From positions 1 through 64,000 of the forward strand of contig NZ_JAKIHP010000006.1 in assembly GCF_021608265.1 (NCBI RefSeq): a stretch of 64,000 bases of DNA. The letters run 5' to 3'. Made by a program: the position numbers and the translations under genes. The stretch's first letter is position 1, and the number at the start of each line of letters is the position of its first letter. This document shows, piece after piece, positions 50,588-59,695 of this stretch. This stretch comes from Flavobacterium wongokense (GTDB lineage Bacteria; Bacteroidota; Bacteroidia; Flavobacteriales; Flavobacteriaceae). The notes under the pieces are model-generated. The model had not been told where the DNA came from and ran no database searches. It saw only the letters and a list, made by a program, of their open reading frames with translations.

Positions 50588-51832
50588 TTATTCCACGTAG
50601 TCCAGATTGGTGTCATGGGTTTCCTTAATCGTCAGCGTGGCATAAATCCCGAAACCAAAGGCAACAGCACCAATTAAAGCTGCAGAGATGATTATGGTTT
50701 GGCTCAGTTTTAAATAATCAAATGCTACAAGCATAACAGGAACACTTCCCCGTACCATATTTGGAACGCTGGTGGTTGCTGTGCTTCGCATATTGGTTCC
50801 AAACTGTTCTGCCGAAACGGTCACAAACATTGCCCAAAAACCACAACCAAGCCCAATCCAGCCACAATAGAAATAATACATATTTTCGGTTTTATTCCCG
50901 CTGAAGAGAAGCAATCCCACACCTACAAGCGTGAAAAGCAGCATATATAAAATCGTTTTCTTTCGGGAACGCAATGCATGCGAAACAAAACCACATGAGA
51001 AATCACCCACAGAGGTTGAAATGTATGTCCACATAATTGCCTTTCCGGGGTTGATGGAGCTAATTCCCATTTCGGGCGCAAATTGATTTGCCATAAAGAC
51101 CAAAATCCCGATGCAGTACCAAATCGGAACGCCAATCAAAACGCATTTCAGGTATTTGACAAATAGTTTCTTGGTAGTAAAAAAAGCCAGGAAATCGCCT
51201 CTCTTGATGTTGGTATTTTCTTTGACGCTTTCAAACATGCCGCTTTCAGCAACGCTGATACGCAATACCAACAGTACTAATCCTAAAGCTCCGCCAATGA
51301 TGTACGCTGTCGTCCAGCTTCCGGCCAGCTCGACTGTAAATTGGGCTACAACCGCACCTAAAACGCCAAAACCAGCTACGATGGAACATCCTATGGCGCG
51401 CAATTCCTTTGGCAAAGTTTCAGAAACCAAAGTGATTCCGGCACCAAGTTCGCCCGCCAAACCAATTCCGGCTATGAATCGAAGCAAAGCGTAGGCTGTT
51501 GCCTTGTCCATAAAGTTGATTTGGGGTAAAAAACCACAGGCAATATTGGCGAGGGAATAGACCAGAATAGAACCAAAAAGTACTGAAAGCCTTCCTTTCT
51601 TATCGCCAAAAATCCCCCAAAGAATTCCGCCGAGAACCATACCGATCATTTGGCAATTGATAATAGTAGTCCCCACTTTGTCAGCATCTAAGCCTAAATC
51701 ATTTAAACTTTGAATCCTTACAATCCCAAACAGCAGTAAATCATAAATATCCACAAAATAACCAAGCGAGGCTATGATTACAGGAAAGCTGAGAAGTATC
51801 TGGATTTTTTGTCTGCCGGTAAAGTGTTCCAT
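50588..51832 (-). CDS. MFS transporter
   Basis: The 414-residue protein has twelve predicted transmembrane segments and the MFS loop motif GGILWGIFGDKKGRLSVL between helices 2 and 3. The start FPVIIASLGYFVDIYDLLLFGIV resembles sugar- or acid-transporting MFS proteins of the SHS/metabolite-H+ symporter type. The substrate is unknown. It lies after the papain-like peptidase gene behind a terminator, so it is likely a separate unit. Confidence 0.88.
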   Translation of the reverse strand: MEHFTGRQKIQILLSFPVIIASLGYFVDIYDLLLFGIVRIQSLNDLGLDADKVGTTIINCQMIGMVLGGILWGIFGDKKGRLSVLFGSILVYSLANIACGFLPQINFMDKATAYALLRFIAGIGLAGELGAGITLVSETLPKELRAIGCSIVAGFGVLGAVVAQFTVELAGSWTTAYIIGGALGLVLLVLRISVAESGMFESVKENTNIKRGDFLAFFTTKKLFVKYLKCVLIGVPIWYCIGILVFMANQFAPEMGISSINPGKAIMWTYISTSVGDFSCGFVSHALRSRKKTILYMLLFTLVGVGLLLFSGNKTENMYYFYCGWIGLGCGFWAMFVTVSAEQFGTNMRSTATTSVPNMVRGSVPVMLVAFDYLKLSQTIIISAALIGAVAFGFGIYATLTIKETHDTNLDYVE

Positions 51833-51861
51833 TTCTAAAGTTTATGGGATAAATATAGAAA

Positions 51862-51900
51862 TAAAAACAAAAAACCTGCAAGAAATTGCTTCCTGCAGGC
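51862..51900 (-). terminator. Terminator of the papain-like peptidase gene
   Basis: CCTGCA at 51875-51880 pairs with TGCAGG at 51894-51899, followed on the minus strand by a T-rich stretch, 35 bases after the peptidase stop. Confidence 0.6.
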
Positions 51901-51934
51901 TGTATATTACTTTTGTCCAACGGCAGTTTTGGGT

Positions 51935-53083
51935 TTAAACCCTCAAGGCAGATTTGGTCTTTTTGGTCAGGCCGTCTTTGCTGAGCATTACTGAAATGGC
52001 TTTTAGTTTGACATAAGGAACGCTCATGTAAAAATAACCGTCTCTTCCTGCTTTGGTTCCCCATGAGTTTTTTACTTTGTAATACTGGTTTCCTTTTTGG
52101 TCGGCAACCTTTCCAACGATGTGCATCAGGTGGTCATCCTGGGTGTCGTAATTTTCAAATTCGGCCTGGCGGTATTCGGGTGTAATGATTTTTTCAGGCT
52201 TGATTTCGGTCAGGATTGATTTGGAATCATCAGCGTTTTCCGGAATGACTGCAATGCCTTTATCCTTTGAAAAAGTCTTCTCGCTTACGTCGGTATCCAA
52301 CGCTAGTGTAAATCCTTTATCCAGCGCATTGTCAATATTTTGAATAAATTCATCTAAAGGTAAATTGTATAAACTTCCGTTAGCAAAATTATCAGGAATG
52401 CTTAGGATAAATTTAGAATAATAAGGTTCATTGGTAAACGAAGTTATCGTAACATAGTCATCAAGATTCAATTTGGTTGTTGCCAAAAACTGAGTTGGAG
52501 TCAACGGCTTTTCAGCTGCATTTGATTTTGAATTGTCAATGGTAAACTGCGGGGAAACTATCTTTCCGTCTTCATTGAATTTGCCCATGTAATTATCCAG
52601 GATGGCTGCATAATCGGCTTTCCAGTTTGGGTAATTTTTAGGGGTTTGGGCAACGGCTTTTTTGATTACGGCTTCCAGTTCGGAAACCATTTTGTCGTGG
52701 TCGAACTTTGAATCAGGGTCTGTTTTTCCGATAAAGTTTTTCTCAGGCACGACGCCATATTTTCGGGCACTGTTAATCACGTCGTGGCTTAAGCCGCCTT
52801 CACCAAATTGGGCTTTTCCCTGACGCATAACATAATTTTCCGCCTTGTCAAGATAGGTGTTGCGTACGTTGTACATTTCCGAAAGGTCAACTTTCTTTCC
52901 GGTTAGGCGGATGATTTCAGCTTCAAGGAAAGATGTGGTGGAAAAACTCCAGCAGGTACCGGTCTGGTCTTGCGAAATTACAGGCAAAGCCTCAATATCC
53001 TTAATCGTGTGGAATTCATAAGTTTGTGAAAATCCGGCAAAGCTCAATAATGTAAAGCCAAGGCATAATATCGATTTGTTCAT
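51935..53083 (-). CDS. Secreted C1-family (PepC/bleomycin hydrolase-like) peptidase
   Basis: The 382-residue protein has a signal peptide ending AGFSQ. The papain-type active site is seen as QDQTGTCWSFSTTSFLE (catalytic Cys44 with the oxyanion glutamine before it), a histidine in DDHLMHIVGKV and the asparagine in VKNSWGTKAGRDGYFYMS. Length and arrangement resemble the C1B aminopeptidase C group, but with export, as often in Bacteroidota. It would degrade peptides in the periplasm or outside. The gene is monocistronic with its own terminator. Confidence 0.88.
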   Translation of the reverse strand: MNKSILCLGFTLLSFAGFSQTYEFHTIKDIEALPVISQDQTGTCWSFSTTSFLEAEIIRLTGKKVDLSEMYNVRNTYLDKAENYVMRQGKAQFGEGGLSHDVINSARKYGVVPEKNFIGKTDPDSKFDHDKMVSELEAVIKKAVAQTPKNYPNWKADYAAILDNYMGKFNEDGKIVSPQFTIDNSKSNAAEKPLTPTQFLATTKLNLDDYVTITSFTNEPYYSKFILSIPDNFANGSLYNLPLDEFIQNIDNALDKGFTLALDTDVSEKTFSKDKGIAVIPENADDSKSILTEIKPEKIITPEYRQAEFENYDTQDDHLMHIVGKVADQKGNQYYKVKNSWGTKAGRDGYFYMSVPYVKLKAISVMLSKDGLTKKTKSALRV

Positions 53084-53193
53084 AAGAATTTACTATTTGT
53101 TTTTGTCGGTAAGACTAAAAAATGCTTTATTTTTACGCTAAAATAGAGCAATTTATTTTTTCAAATTTTATTTTAACAAATTTTAGCATTTAC

Positions 53194-54033
53194 ATGAGTT
53201 CAATTAATTGGAAAACAGTTAAGGATTTTGAAGACATCACTTATAAAAAATGCAATGGTGTTGCGAGAATAGCCTTTAACCGCCCTGACATTCGCAACGC
53301 ATTCCGTCCTAAAACAACCTCAGAATTATTACAGGCTTTTCACGATGCACAGGAAGATACTTCCATAGGCGTGGTTTTGCTTTCTGCTGAAGGCCCAAGT
53401 TCTAAGGATGGCGTTTGGTCTTTCTGCTCCGGCGGTGATCAAAAAGCCCGCGGGCACCAGGGTTATGTTGGAGATGACGGTTACCATCGATTGAATATCC
53501 TGGACGTGCAGCGCTTAATCCGTTTTATGCCAAAAGCGGTCATCTGCGTGGTTCCGGGCTGGGCTGTTGGCGGTGGGCACAGCCTTCATGTGGTTTGTGA
53601 TTTGACGCTTGCCAGTAAGGAACATGCAATTTTTAAACAGACTGATGCTGATGTAACCAGCTTTGACGGTGGTTACGGTTCTGCCTATCTTGCTAAAATG
53701 GTTGGGCAGAAGAAAGCACGTGAAATCTTCTTTTTAGGCCGGAATTATTCGGCTCAGGAAGCCTTTGAAATGGGGATGGTAAATGCGGTCATTCCGCACT
53801 CAGAACTTGAAGATACCGCCTATGAATGGGCTCAGGAAATACTGGCAAAATCACCAACATCGATCAAAATGCTGAAATTTGCCATGAATCTTACGGATGA
53901 CGGAATGGTAGGGCAGCAGGTTTTTGCCGGAGAAGCCACCAGGCTGGCGTATATGACCGACGAGGCCAAAGAAGGAAGAGATGCCTTTCTGGAAAAAAGA
54001 AAGCCTAATTTTGATAAAAAATGGCTGCCGTAA
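53194..54033 (+). CDS. menB: 1,4-dihydroxy-2-naphthoyl-CoA synthase
   Basis: From ATG 53194 (MSSINWKTVKDFEDI, the family N-terminus) the 279-residue protein matches MenB: VARIAFNRPDIRNAFRP, FCSGGDQKARG, VPGWAVGGGHSLHVVCD, QTDADVTSFDGGYG and EKRKPNFDKKWLP at the end. An upstream in-frame ATG at 53122 would add 24 hydrophobic residues foreign to the family. It closes the naphthoate ring in menaquinone synthesis. It starts a group with menA, a metallo-hydrolase and a menC-like gene on the same strand. Confidence 0.95.
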   Translation: MSSINWKTVKDFEDITYKKCNGVARIAFNRPDIRNAFRPKTTSELLQAFHDAQEDTSIGVVLLSAEGPSSKDGVWSFCSGGDQKARGHQGYVGDDGYHRLNILDVQRLIRFMPKAVICVVPGWAVGGGHSLHVVCDLTLASKEHAIFKQTDADVTSFDGGYGSAYLAKMVGQKKAREIFFLGRNYSAQEAFEMGMVNAVIPHSELEDTAYEWAQEILAKSPTSIKMLKFAMNLTDDGMVGQQVFAGEATRLAYMTDEAKEGRDAFLEKRKPNFDKKWLP

Positions 54034-54074
54034 TTTGTGGATTTGTTAATTTGGTTATTTGAATTGCAAAAACT

Positions 54075-54106
54075 GCATAACCGAATAACCGCATAACCGA
54101 ATAAAC
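54075..54106 (+). repeat. Short tandem repeat between menB and menA
   Basis: Two 16-bp units differing at one base (GCATAACCGAATAACC at 54075 and its near copy at 54091) consist of four 8-bp subunits of the form G(C/A)ATAANC. It lies just before menA. Confidence 0.7.
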
Positions 54107-54116
54107 TTAAAAAAAT

Positions 54117-55052
54117 ATGAAACACTGGATTGAAGCCGCAAGGGTTCGTACACTACCACTTTCGGTATCCGGAATTATAGTCGGAAGTTTTTATGCAATG
54201 TCACAGGCAATGTTCAACTGGAATATTGTATTCTTTGCATTGCTTACAACTTTGGGGCTGCAGATACTTTCGAATTTTGCCAATGACTATGGAGACGGAA
54301 TCAAAGGCACTGATAATGAGGACAGGGTTGGGCCAAAACGTTCGATTCAAAAAGGAACGATTACACCTTCGGCAATGAAAAACGCAATGATTTTAATGTC
54401 GGTTGTCACCTTGTGTTTTGCAGGTTTACTGATTTATTACGCATTCAAGGAAAGCTATTTGCTGTATTCCTTCATTTTCTTCTTTTTAGGGATTTTAGCG
54501 GTTGCTTCAGCGATTCGCTATACTGTTGGAAAAGGCGCTTATGGGTACCGTGGTTATGGCGATGTGTTTGTATTTATTTTCTTTGGATTGGTCAGTACCT
54601 TTGGGGTTTATTTTATGTTTTCAAAACAGATAGACTGGCTGCTATTACTGCCTGCGACAGCAATTGGGTTCCTGAGTGTTGGAGTTTTAAACCTGAATAA
54701 CATGCGGGATGAGGAAAGCGACAGAAAGGCCGAAAAAAATACCATTGTAGTACAGAAAGGTGGTGCCTGGGCCAAACAGTATCATTATTTCCTGATTATC
54801 TCCGCTATGGTTTTGGTCGTTTTGTTTGCAATTCTGAATGGTTTTCATTTCGACCAATATTTGTTCCTTGCGGCTTATTTTCCGCTAACATCGCATCTTT
54901 TGACGGTTCGCAGGAATAAAAATCCAAAGCTTTTGGACCCCGAATTGAAGAAACTCGCCTTAAGTACATTTTTCCTGTCTATATTGCTGGCATTGAGCCT
55001 GATATATTTTGTTTCGGATATCATTGTAAATGTTTTTCTGGGAGGAAGGTAA
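54117..55052 (+). CDS. menA: 1,4-dihydroxy-2-naphthoate polyprenyltransferase
   Basis: The 311-residue membrane protein matches UbiA-type MenA: start HWIEAARVRTLPLSVSGII, first aspartate motif NDYGDGIKGTDNEDR, second motif NLNNMRDEESDRKAEKNT, and about eight to nine transmembrane segments. It attaches the isoprenoid tail to dihydroxynaphthoate to form demethylmenaquinone. It follows menB after 83 bases containing a small tandem repeat. Confidence 0.94.
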   Translation: MKHWIEAARVRTLPLSVSGIIVGSFYAMSQAMFNWNIVFFALLTTLGLQILSNFANDYGDGIKGTDNEDRVGPKRSIQKGTITPSAMKNAMILMSVVTLCFAGLLIYYAFKESYLLYSFIFFFLGILAVASAIRYTVGKGAYGYRGYGDVFVFIFFGLVSTFGVYFMFSKQIDWLLLLPATAIGFLSVGVLNLNNMRDEESDRKAEKNTIVVQKGGAWAKQYHYFLIISAMVLVVLFAILNGFHFDQYLFLAAYFPLTSHLLTVRRNKNPKLLDPELKKLALSTFFLSILLALSLIYFVSDIIVNVFLGGR

Positions 55053-55085
55053 AAGAGTAGAATCGCTAACATAAAAAATATACAA

Positions 55086-55763
55086 ATGAAAATCACATTC
55101 TACGGACACGCCTGTATTGGAATTGAAGTTAGTGGAAAGCACATCATTGTCGATCCTTACATTACAGCAAACCCAAAGGCCTCACATATCGATATCTATA
55201 GCCTGAAGGCAGATTATATTTTGCTTACACATGCCCATAATGACCATACTTTGGACGTTGAGGCGATTGCCACGAATACCAATGCTGTAATCGTTTCGGG
55301 CTATGAAACAGCGGCTTATTACGGAAATAAAGGCTTTCAATACCATCCAATGAATCATGGCGGAAGCTGGCAATTTGATTTTGGAAAAGTGAAATATGTT
55401 TCGGCTATCCATTCAAGTTCCTTTGCTGACGGGACTTACGGAGGAAATCCCGGTGGTTTTGTAATCGAAGGCGAGCATAAAAATATTTACATTGCCGGCG
55501 ATACAGCGCTTACCATGGATATGAAACTGATTCCGATGCGGACCAAGCTCGATTTGGCTATTTTTCCAATAGGAAGTAATTTTACAATGGATGTTGAAGA
55601 CGCAATAATAGCCGCAGATTTTGTGGCTTGTGACAAGATTTTAGGTTGTCATTACGATACTTTTGGCTTTATCATCGTGAACCACGAGGAAGCAATCAAA
55701 AAGTTCTTTGATGCAGGAAAAGACCTGATGCTTTTGGATATCGGAGAGAGCATTTCGCTTTAA
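55086..55763 (+). CDS. Metal-dependent hydrolase, UPF0173 family (metallo-beta-lactamase fold)
   Basis: The 225-residue protein has the metallo-beta-lactamase motif LTHAHNDHTLD (HxHxDH), a third ligand region NHGGSW, GDTAL with the bridging aspartate and a late histidine (LGCHYDTFG). This matches the short UPF0173/YtkL-like family, whose substrate is not known. It is located 33 bases after menA and one base before the menC-like gene; the embedding in menaquinone genes suggests a role such as thioester hydrolysis in that pathway, which is inference only. Confidence 0.85.
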   Translation: MKITFYGHACIGIEVSGKHIIVDPYITANPKASHIDIYSLKADYILLTHAHNDHTLDVEAIATNTNAVIVSGYETAAYYGNKGFQYHPMNHGGSWQFDFGKVKYVSAIHSSSFADGTYGGNPGGFVIEGEHKNIYIAGDTALTMDMKLIPMRTKLDLAIFPIGSNFTMDVEDAIIAADFVACDKILGCHYDTFGFIIVNHEEAIKKFFDAGKDLMLLDIGESISL

Positions 55764-55764
55764 A

Positions 55765-56799
55765 ATGAAAGCTTCGTATTTCAAATACATACTACATTTC
55801 AAACAAGCTTCGGGAACTTCACGAGGCATTTTAACCGACAAGGAAACCTGGTTTATCATTCTGGAAAAAGAGGGAAAAAGAGGTATAGGCGAGTGCGGAA
55901 TCCTTCGTGGATTGAGTGCGGATGACCGGCCTGATTATAAAGAAAAATTACTTTGGGCTTGTCAAAATATCCATCTTGGAGAGCAAAAACTTTGGGAGGA
56001 ATTGATCGAATTTCCATCCATTCAATTTGGAATTGAGATGGCTTTCCTGTCGTTAAAAAGTGAAAATCCATTCGTTTTATTCCCTTCAGATTTTACAAAA
56101 AACAGCAAAAGCATTCCGATAAACGGATTGGTTTGGATGGGCGATGAGGCGTTCATGAAAGCCCAGATTGAGGACAAAATCGCGCAGGGTTTTAGCTGTA
56201 TAAAAATGAAAATCGGAGCCATAGATTTTGACAAGGAAATGGAATTATTGCGCTTTATACGCGATAATTTTGATGAAAAAACTATTGAAATACGTGTTGA
56301 TGCAAACGGTGCATTTGATAAAAATGAAGCTTTAGATAAAATAAATCAAATATCTGGTTTTAAATTGCATAGCATAGAGCAGCCCATTAAAAAAAACAAT
56401 ACTGACATGATGTCAGTATTGTGTAAAAACACGAAAATTCCTATAGCTTTGGACGAGGAGCTGATTGGAGTATTTTCAAAAGCAGAAAAGGAAAAACTGC
56501 TGCAAAAAATCAAGCCGCAATACATCGTTTTGAAGCCAAGTTTCATTGGTGGATTCCGAGGGACTTTGGAATGGATTTCGATTGCCGAAAAATTAAATAT
56601 CGGTTGGTGGATTACTTCCGCTTTGGAAAGCAATGTTGGTTTGAACGCAATTGCCCAATTTACTTTCCTGCAAAATAATTTGATGCCTCAGGGTTTAGGA
56701 ACGGGAAGTTTGTACACGAACAATTTTGATTGTCCCTTGACGGTTTCCAACGGAGAACTTTGGTATGATAAAAACAAGGATTGGAATTTCAGTTTATAA
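55765..56799 (+). CDS. menC: Enolase-superfamily protein, probable o-succinylbenzoate synthase
   Basis: The 344-residue protein fits the muconate-lactonising/enolase superfamily: GIGECGIL, CIKMKIGA with the KxK acid-base pair, RVDANGAF and LDEEL metal ligands and the second lysine in VLKPSFIGG. Dipeptide epimerases share this plan, but the position after menB and menA favours MenC, which dehydrates SHCHC to o-succinylbenzoate. The start lies one base after the previous stop, indicating co-translation. Confidence 0.82.
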   Translation: MKASYFKYILHFKQASGTSRGILTDKETWFIILEKEGKRGIGECGILRGLSADDRPDYKEKLLWACQNIHLGEQKLWEELIEFPSIQFGIEMAFLSLKSENPFVLFPSDFTKNSKSIPINGLVWMGDEAFMKAQIEDKIAQGFSCIKMKIGAIDFDKEMELLRFIRDNFDEKTIEIRVDANGAFDKNEALDKINQISGFKLHSIEQPIKKNNTDMMSVLCKNTKIPIALDEELIGVFSKAEKEKLLQKIKPQYIVLKPSFIGGFRGTLEWISIAEKLNIGWWITSALESNVGLNAIAQFTFLQNNLMPQGLGTGSLYTNNFDCPLTVSNGELWYDKNKDWNFSL

Positions 56800-56830
56800 A
56801 AAAGCCTGTTCAAAATGAACAGGCTTTTTT
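56798..56830. terminator. Bidirectional terminator after the men operon
   Basis: A 14-bp stem (56799-56812 with 56816-56829) with A and T tracts on either side separates the convergent menC-like and MpaB-like genes. Confidence 0.9.
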
Positions 56831-56833
56831 GTC

Positions 56834-57616
56834 TTATTGCTGATGTAAATCCAGCTCTTTGATTTGGGTTTTGTACTCGGATGGAAGCAATGCGTTTTTG
56901 AGCAATCCATCCATTTTTAAAACCCTGCTGATTTTGTAAACCGGAATGGCAATCGAGAGCAATGAGAAGCTATTAAAATGCAATAGCTTTTTAACGTGTT
57001 GCGGAATTACCAACTTCTGTGCATCTATCAGGATTTTAAAGCGAATGGGTCCAAGATGCTTTCTGTATTGCCTGAAAAGATCCGAAGTGTATTTGCTTTG
57101 CTGTAAATCGGCAACCAGATGTGATTCCCTTACAGGAAGCCATTCAAGGTAAGTTGGTGGCAATTCCTTTAAACCCATTCGGGTTCCAACGCGATAGAAA
57201 ACATTGTATACTTCTTCCTTCTCTTCATCGCTTAATTTCCTTTCAAGCAGTTCGTAAGCTGCTATCGAGTAATGGATCAGCATGAACAATACATCACGGT
57301 ACGCCCAATCCGGAATCGAAAAACCGCGGTTTTGCTCTACAGCGCCGTGGATTTTCCGCAATGAATCAATAGAAGCATTGGCCTCATCCATAGAAGCAAA
57401 GACAATCAGCCTGGCGTAACGAACGGTAGAAAACAATCTACCCAAAGGGTCGGCAGGAAGCTTTCCGGTAAAATAAAGCCAGTCGACAGCCTTATTCAGC
57501 GCAAACTCACCGGAAGCTCCGGCAAAGATGAACAGTACAGTGTCGCCTTTGCCCCATATTTCCCTTACGATGGAATCTTTTTCAACAAATAATTGCATAG
57601 TTTTCGTTTCAGCCAT
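56834..57616 (-). CDS. MpaB/latex-clearing-protein-like oxygenase family (DUF2236)
   Basis: The 260-residue protein resembles the DUF2236 family: SIVREIWGKGDTVLFIFAG, DPLGRLFSTVRYARLIVF and DWAYRDVLFMLIHYSIAAYELL. This family includes heme-containing rubber oxygenases and fungal MpaB, but many bacterial members are of unknown activity. There is no signal peptide. It begins eight bases before the end of the upstream lipoprotein gene, so both are expressed together. Confidence 0.75.
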   Translation of the reverse strand: MAETKTMQLFVEKDSIVREIWGKGDTVLFIFAGASGEFALNKAVDWLYFTGKLPADPLGRLFSTVRYARLIVFASMDEANASIDSLRKIHGAVEQNRGFSIPDWAYRDVLFMLIHYSIAAYELLERKLSDEEKEEVYNVFYRVGTRMGLKELPPTYLEWLPVRESHLVADLQQSKYTSDLFRQYRKHLGPIRFKILIDAQKLVIPQHVKKLLHFNSFSLLSIAIPVYKISRVLKMDGLLKNALLPSEYKTQIKELDLHQQ

Positions 57617-57986
57617 GAATTTTTACCCATTCCACTGTTTCATCATTTTTTATTTTGATTACCAGTGTTTTGGTTGTAATTGGCCAGGAACCTATTCGCT
57701 CCTGGTCAATTTGGTAAAAAAAATAATTATTGTCAATCCTGTCTGGCTCACCAAGGATGCTTAGGATTTTGGCTTTACTGAGCTTTTTAATTGTGTCAGA
57801 AGCGATTAAATCATCAATCATATCATTGCGATAGGGATAATCCTTATCTTCCTTTGTTTGCCATTTTTTCCAATCAAAAGCAATCCTGCCTGTTGTTTTG
57901 GAATCCTTTTTTGCATTTTCTTCGTCATTGCTTTTGCACGCAACAGTCGATATGAGGACTATAAATATTAAAATCAGCTTTTTCAT
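57609..57986 (-). CDS. Small lipoprotein, possibly BamE/OmlA-like
   Basis: From ATG 57986 the 125-residue protein has a lipobox STVAC (Cys17) and an acidic linker. The C-terminal ~60 residues contain LSKAKILSILGEPDRIDNNYFFYQI, which resembles the SmpA/BamE pattern in which a helix ends in GxPD, followed by beta strands. That is a weak match. A GTG two codons upstream is also possible, but the ATG gives a cleaner signal. The gene overlaps the MpaB-like gene by eight bases. Confidence 0.6.
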   Translation of the reverse strand: MKKLILIFIVLISTVACKSNDEENAKKDSKTTGRIAFDWKKWQTKEDKDYPYRNDMIDDLIASDTIKKLSKAKILSILGEPDRIDNNYFFYQIDQERIGSWPITTKTLVIKIKNDETVEWVKIHG

Positions 57987-58003
57987 AATCACGTTATTGG
58001 TTA

Positions 58004-58011
58004 CAAAGTTA
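58004..58011 (-). promoter_or_regulatory. Predicted -7 box of the lipoprotein/MpaB-like unit
   Basis: The minus strand reads TAACTTTG, an exact TAnnTTTG match, overlapping the last codon of creD and 18 bases before the lipoprotein ATG. Confidence 0.5.
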
Positions 58012-59364
58012 CTTACTCCAGTCTATTTTTCTTGAGAAATACATCACGGCTCCAAGAATCAGGAATAATCCGATGCTTCCAACGAGCAATGCGTAATCTT
58101 CCATTTGGATAATCACATAAATGAACGAGTACAAAACACTCAGCGCTATTCCGATGAACATTGGAAACTTCCTGTTCTTCAAAATCGAAATGGAATAGAG
58201 TGTTATCATTACCACAACCGAAGCTCCGGCAATGGTGTAGGCAAAACTAAAGGTGCTGTGCTCTGTGATGGATATCAAAAGAGTGTAAAACATAATCAGT
58301 GCAAGGCCAATCATCGAATATTGGAAAATGTGGATGTTGACCTTGCTGATGGATTGAATCAGGAAGAAAATAAGGAACGTTAAACCGATTACCAGGAAAC
58401 CGTATTTGGAAGCACGCTCATTTTGCTGATATTCGTCCACTGTTTGAATTAATTTTACTCCGAAGAGGTAATCATCCAGATTAGGCAAAACATTCGCGTA
58501 TTGCTGCGAAAACGTCCTGTTGATGTCCAAAACCTTCCAATCGGCATGAAAACCTTTCTTACCAACCGTTTTTGTAGTGTCGCTTGCTGCAAAAGAACCT
58601 TCAAAACTTGGAGACTCCCAATCGGAATCCACACTCACATCGGTAACTTTCCCGATTGGGATGAATTTGACGCTGTTGCTTCCGTTGTAGCTTATCGAAA
58701 AATCGAAATTTATCTTTTCGTGATTCACCAGCGTTTTATAATCAAAATTGTTGGTAGCCAAAACACTGTATTCGCTTTTGTCATTATTTTGTGGTTCGAA
58801 TGAAAATTTATCGTTGTTCAGTTGTATCCTGAGTTCGCTTTTGATGCTTTTCAGGTTGGTTGTTTTTACGATGACTGAGGCTTTACTCCACTGGATGTTT
58901 TCTTCAGGAATGTTGAGTTTGGCAAAATTCGGATTGGTAAAATTCCCTTTGAAATTCATGTCTGCCTTGAAAACCACATGGTTGAAAATACCGCGTTTGA
59001 GCGATTCGTTTTTCTTGATGTTGGACGTGTTTTTCAATTCATTCGGAAAGAAATAGGCATAATTGGTCACGGCTTTCCTTTCGATGGTGGTCATTCCTGT
59101 TTTCGGATTGGTGACATTGTAGGCTTCATAAGTGCTGTAGGGAATACGCAATATCGGGCCGTAAAACTGGACATCCCTTCCCCATAAATTAGTCACTTCA
59201 TCCACCATTTCTGTTTTTCGTTGGGAACGCTCGCGGATTAAATCCTGCACAAAAAAGAGCGGAATCAGCAGGACTAAGGTTAGGAATCCCACCATCAGCA
59301 TTTTGGCTGTGGTTGATTGGAAGAATGATTTTGTTTCGGGTACTTGATTTTCTGAATTTTCCAT
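58009..59364 (-). CDS. creD: CreD-like inner membrane protein
   Basis: The 451-residue protein matches CreD: an N-terminal transmembrane helix followed by DLIRERSQRKTEMVDEVTNLWG and GPILRIPY, a large periplasmic domain (~45-310) and a cluster of about five C-terminal helices. In Enterobacteria CreD belongs to the CreBC regulon and affects envelope stability and beta-lactam or colicin tolerance; the mechanism is not known. It is the last gene of a unit with a 108-residue membrane protein and DUF1361, headed by a conserved dyad. Confidence 0.88.
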   Translation of the reverse strand: MENSENQVPETKSFFQSTTAKMLMVGFLTLVLLIPLFFVQDLIRERSQRKTEMVDEVTNLWGRDVQFYGPILRIPYSTYEAYNVTNPKTGMTTIERKAVTNYAYFFPNELKNTSNIKKNESLKRGIFNHVVFKADMNFKGNFTNPNFAKLNIPEENIQWSKASVIVKTTNLKSIKSELRIQLNNDKFSFEPQNNDKSEYSVLATNNFDYKTLVNHEKINFDFSISYNGSNSVKFIPIGKVTDVSVDSDWESPSFEGSFAASDTTKTVGKKGFHADWKVLDINRTFSQQYANVLPNLDDYLFGVKLIQTVDEYQQNERASKYGFLVIGLTFLIFFLIQSISKVNIHIFQYSMIGLALIMFYTLLISITEHSTFSFAYTIAGASVVVMITLYSISILKNRKFPMFIGIALSVLYSFIYVIIQMEDYALLVGSIGLFLILGAVMYFSRKIDWSK

Positions 59365-59368
59365 GATT

Positions 59369-59695
59369 TTAATTGTTTTGAGTTAGAAGTGAAATATTAT
59401 TTATTACGATGTGTGTGTACAAAAAGAAGATGGGAATGTTTGATAAAAGAATGAGGATGCGTATGAATAGGGTTTCCCTGTCTAAAGGCCGAATGATAAG
59501 CAGATAAATTAGATAGAGGAAAGTAATTCCGTTGACAGTCAATGCGGCCAATACAAACCAACAACCCAAGAATATTATGATTTCATTATCAGGATATGAT
59601 AAATGCCAAATCAGGAATAGTGTTCCGATTACGAAAGAAGTAACGGCTAAATAAGTTGAAAACCTGCCTGGTGTTGATTGTGTTTGAGAAATCAT
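59369..59695 (-). CDS. Small membrane protein of unknown function
   Basis: The 108-residue protein has three predicted transmembrane helices. I recognise no family. It overlaps the DUF1361 gene by four bases and lies four bases before creD, so it is part of the creD transcription unit and probably of its function. Confidence 0.75.
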   Translation of the reverse strand: MISQTQSTPGRFSTYLAVTSFVIGTLFLIWHLSYPDNEIIIFLGCWFVLAALTVNGITFLYLIYLLIIRPLDRETLFIRILILLSNIPIFFLYTHIVINNISLLTQNN

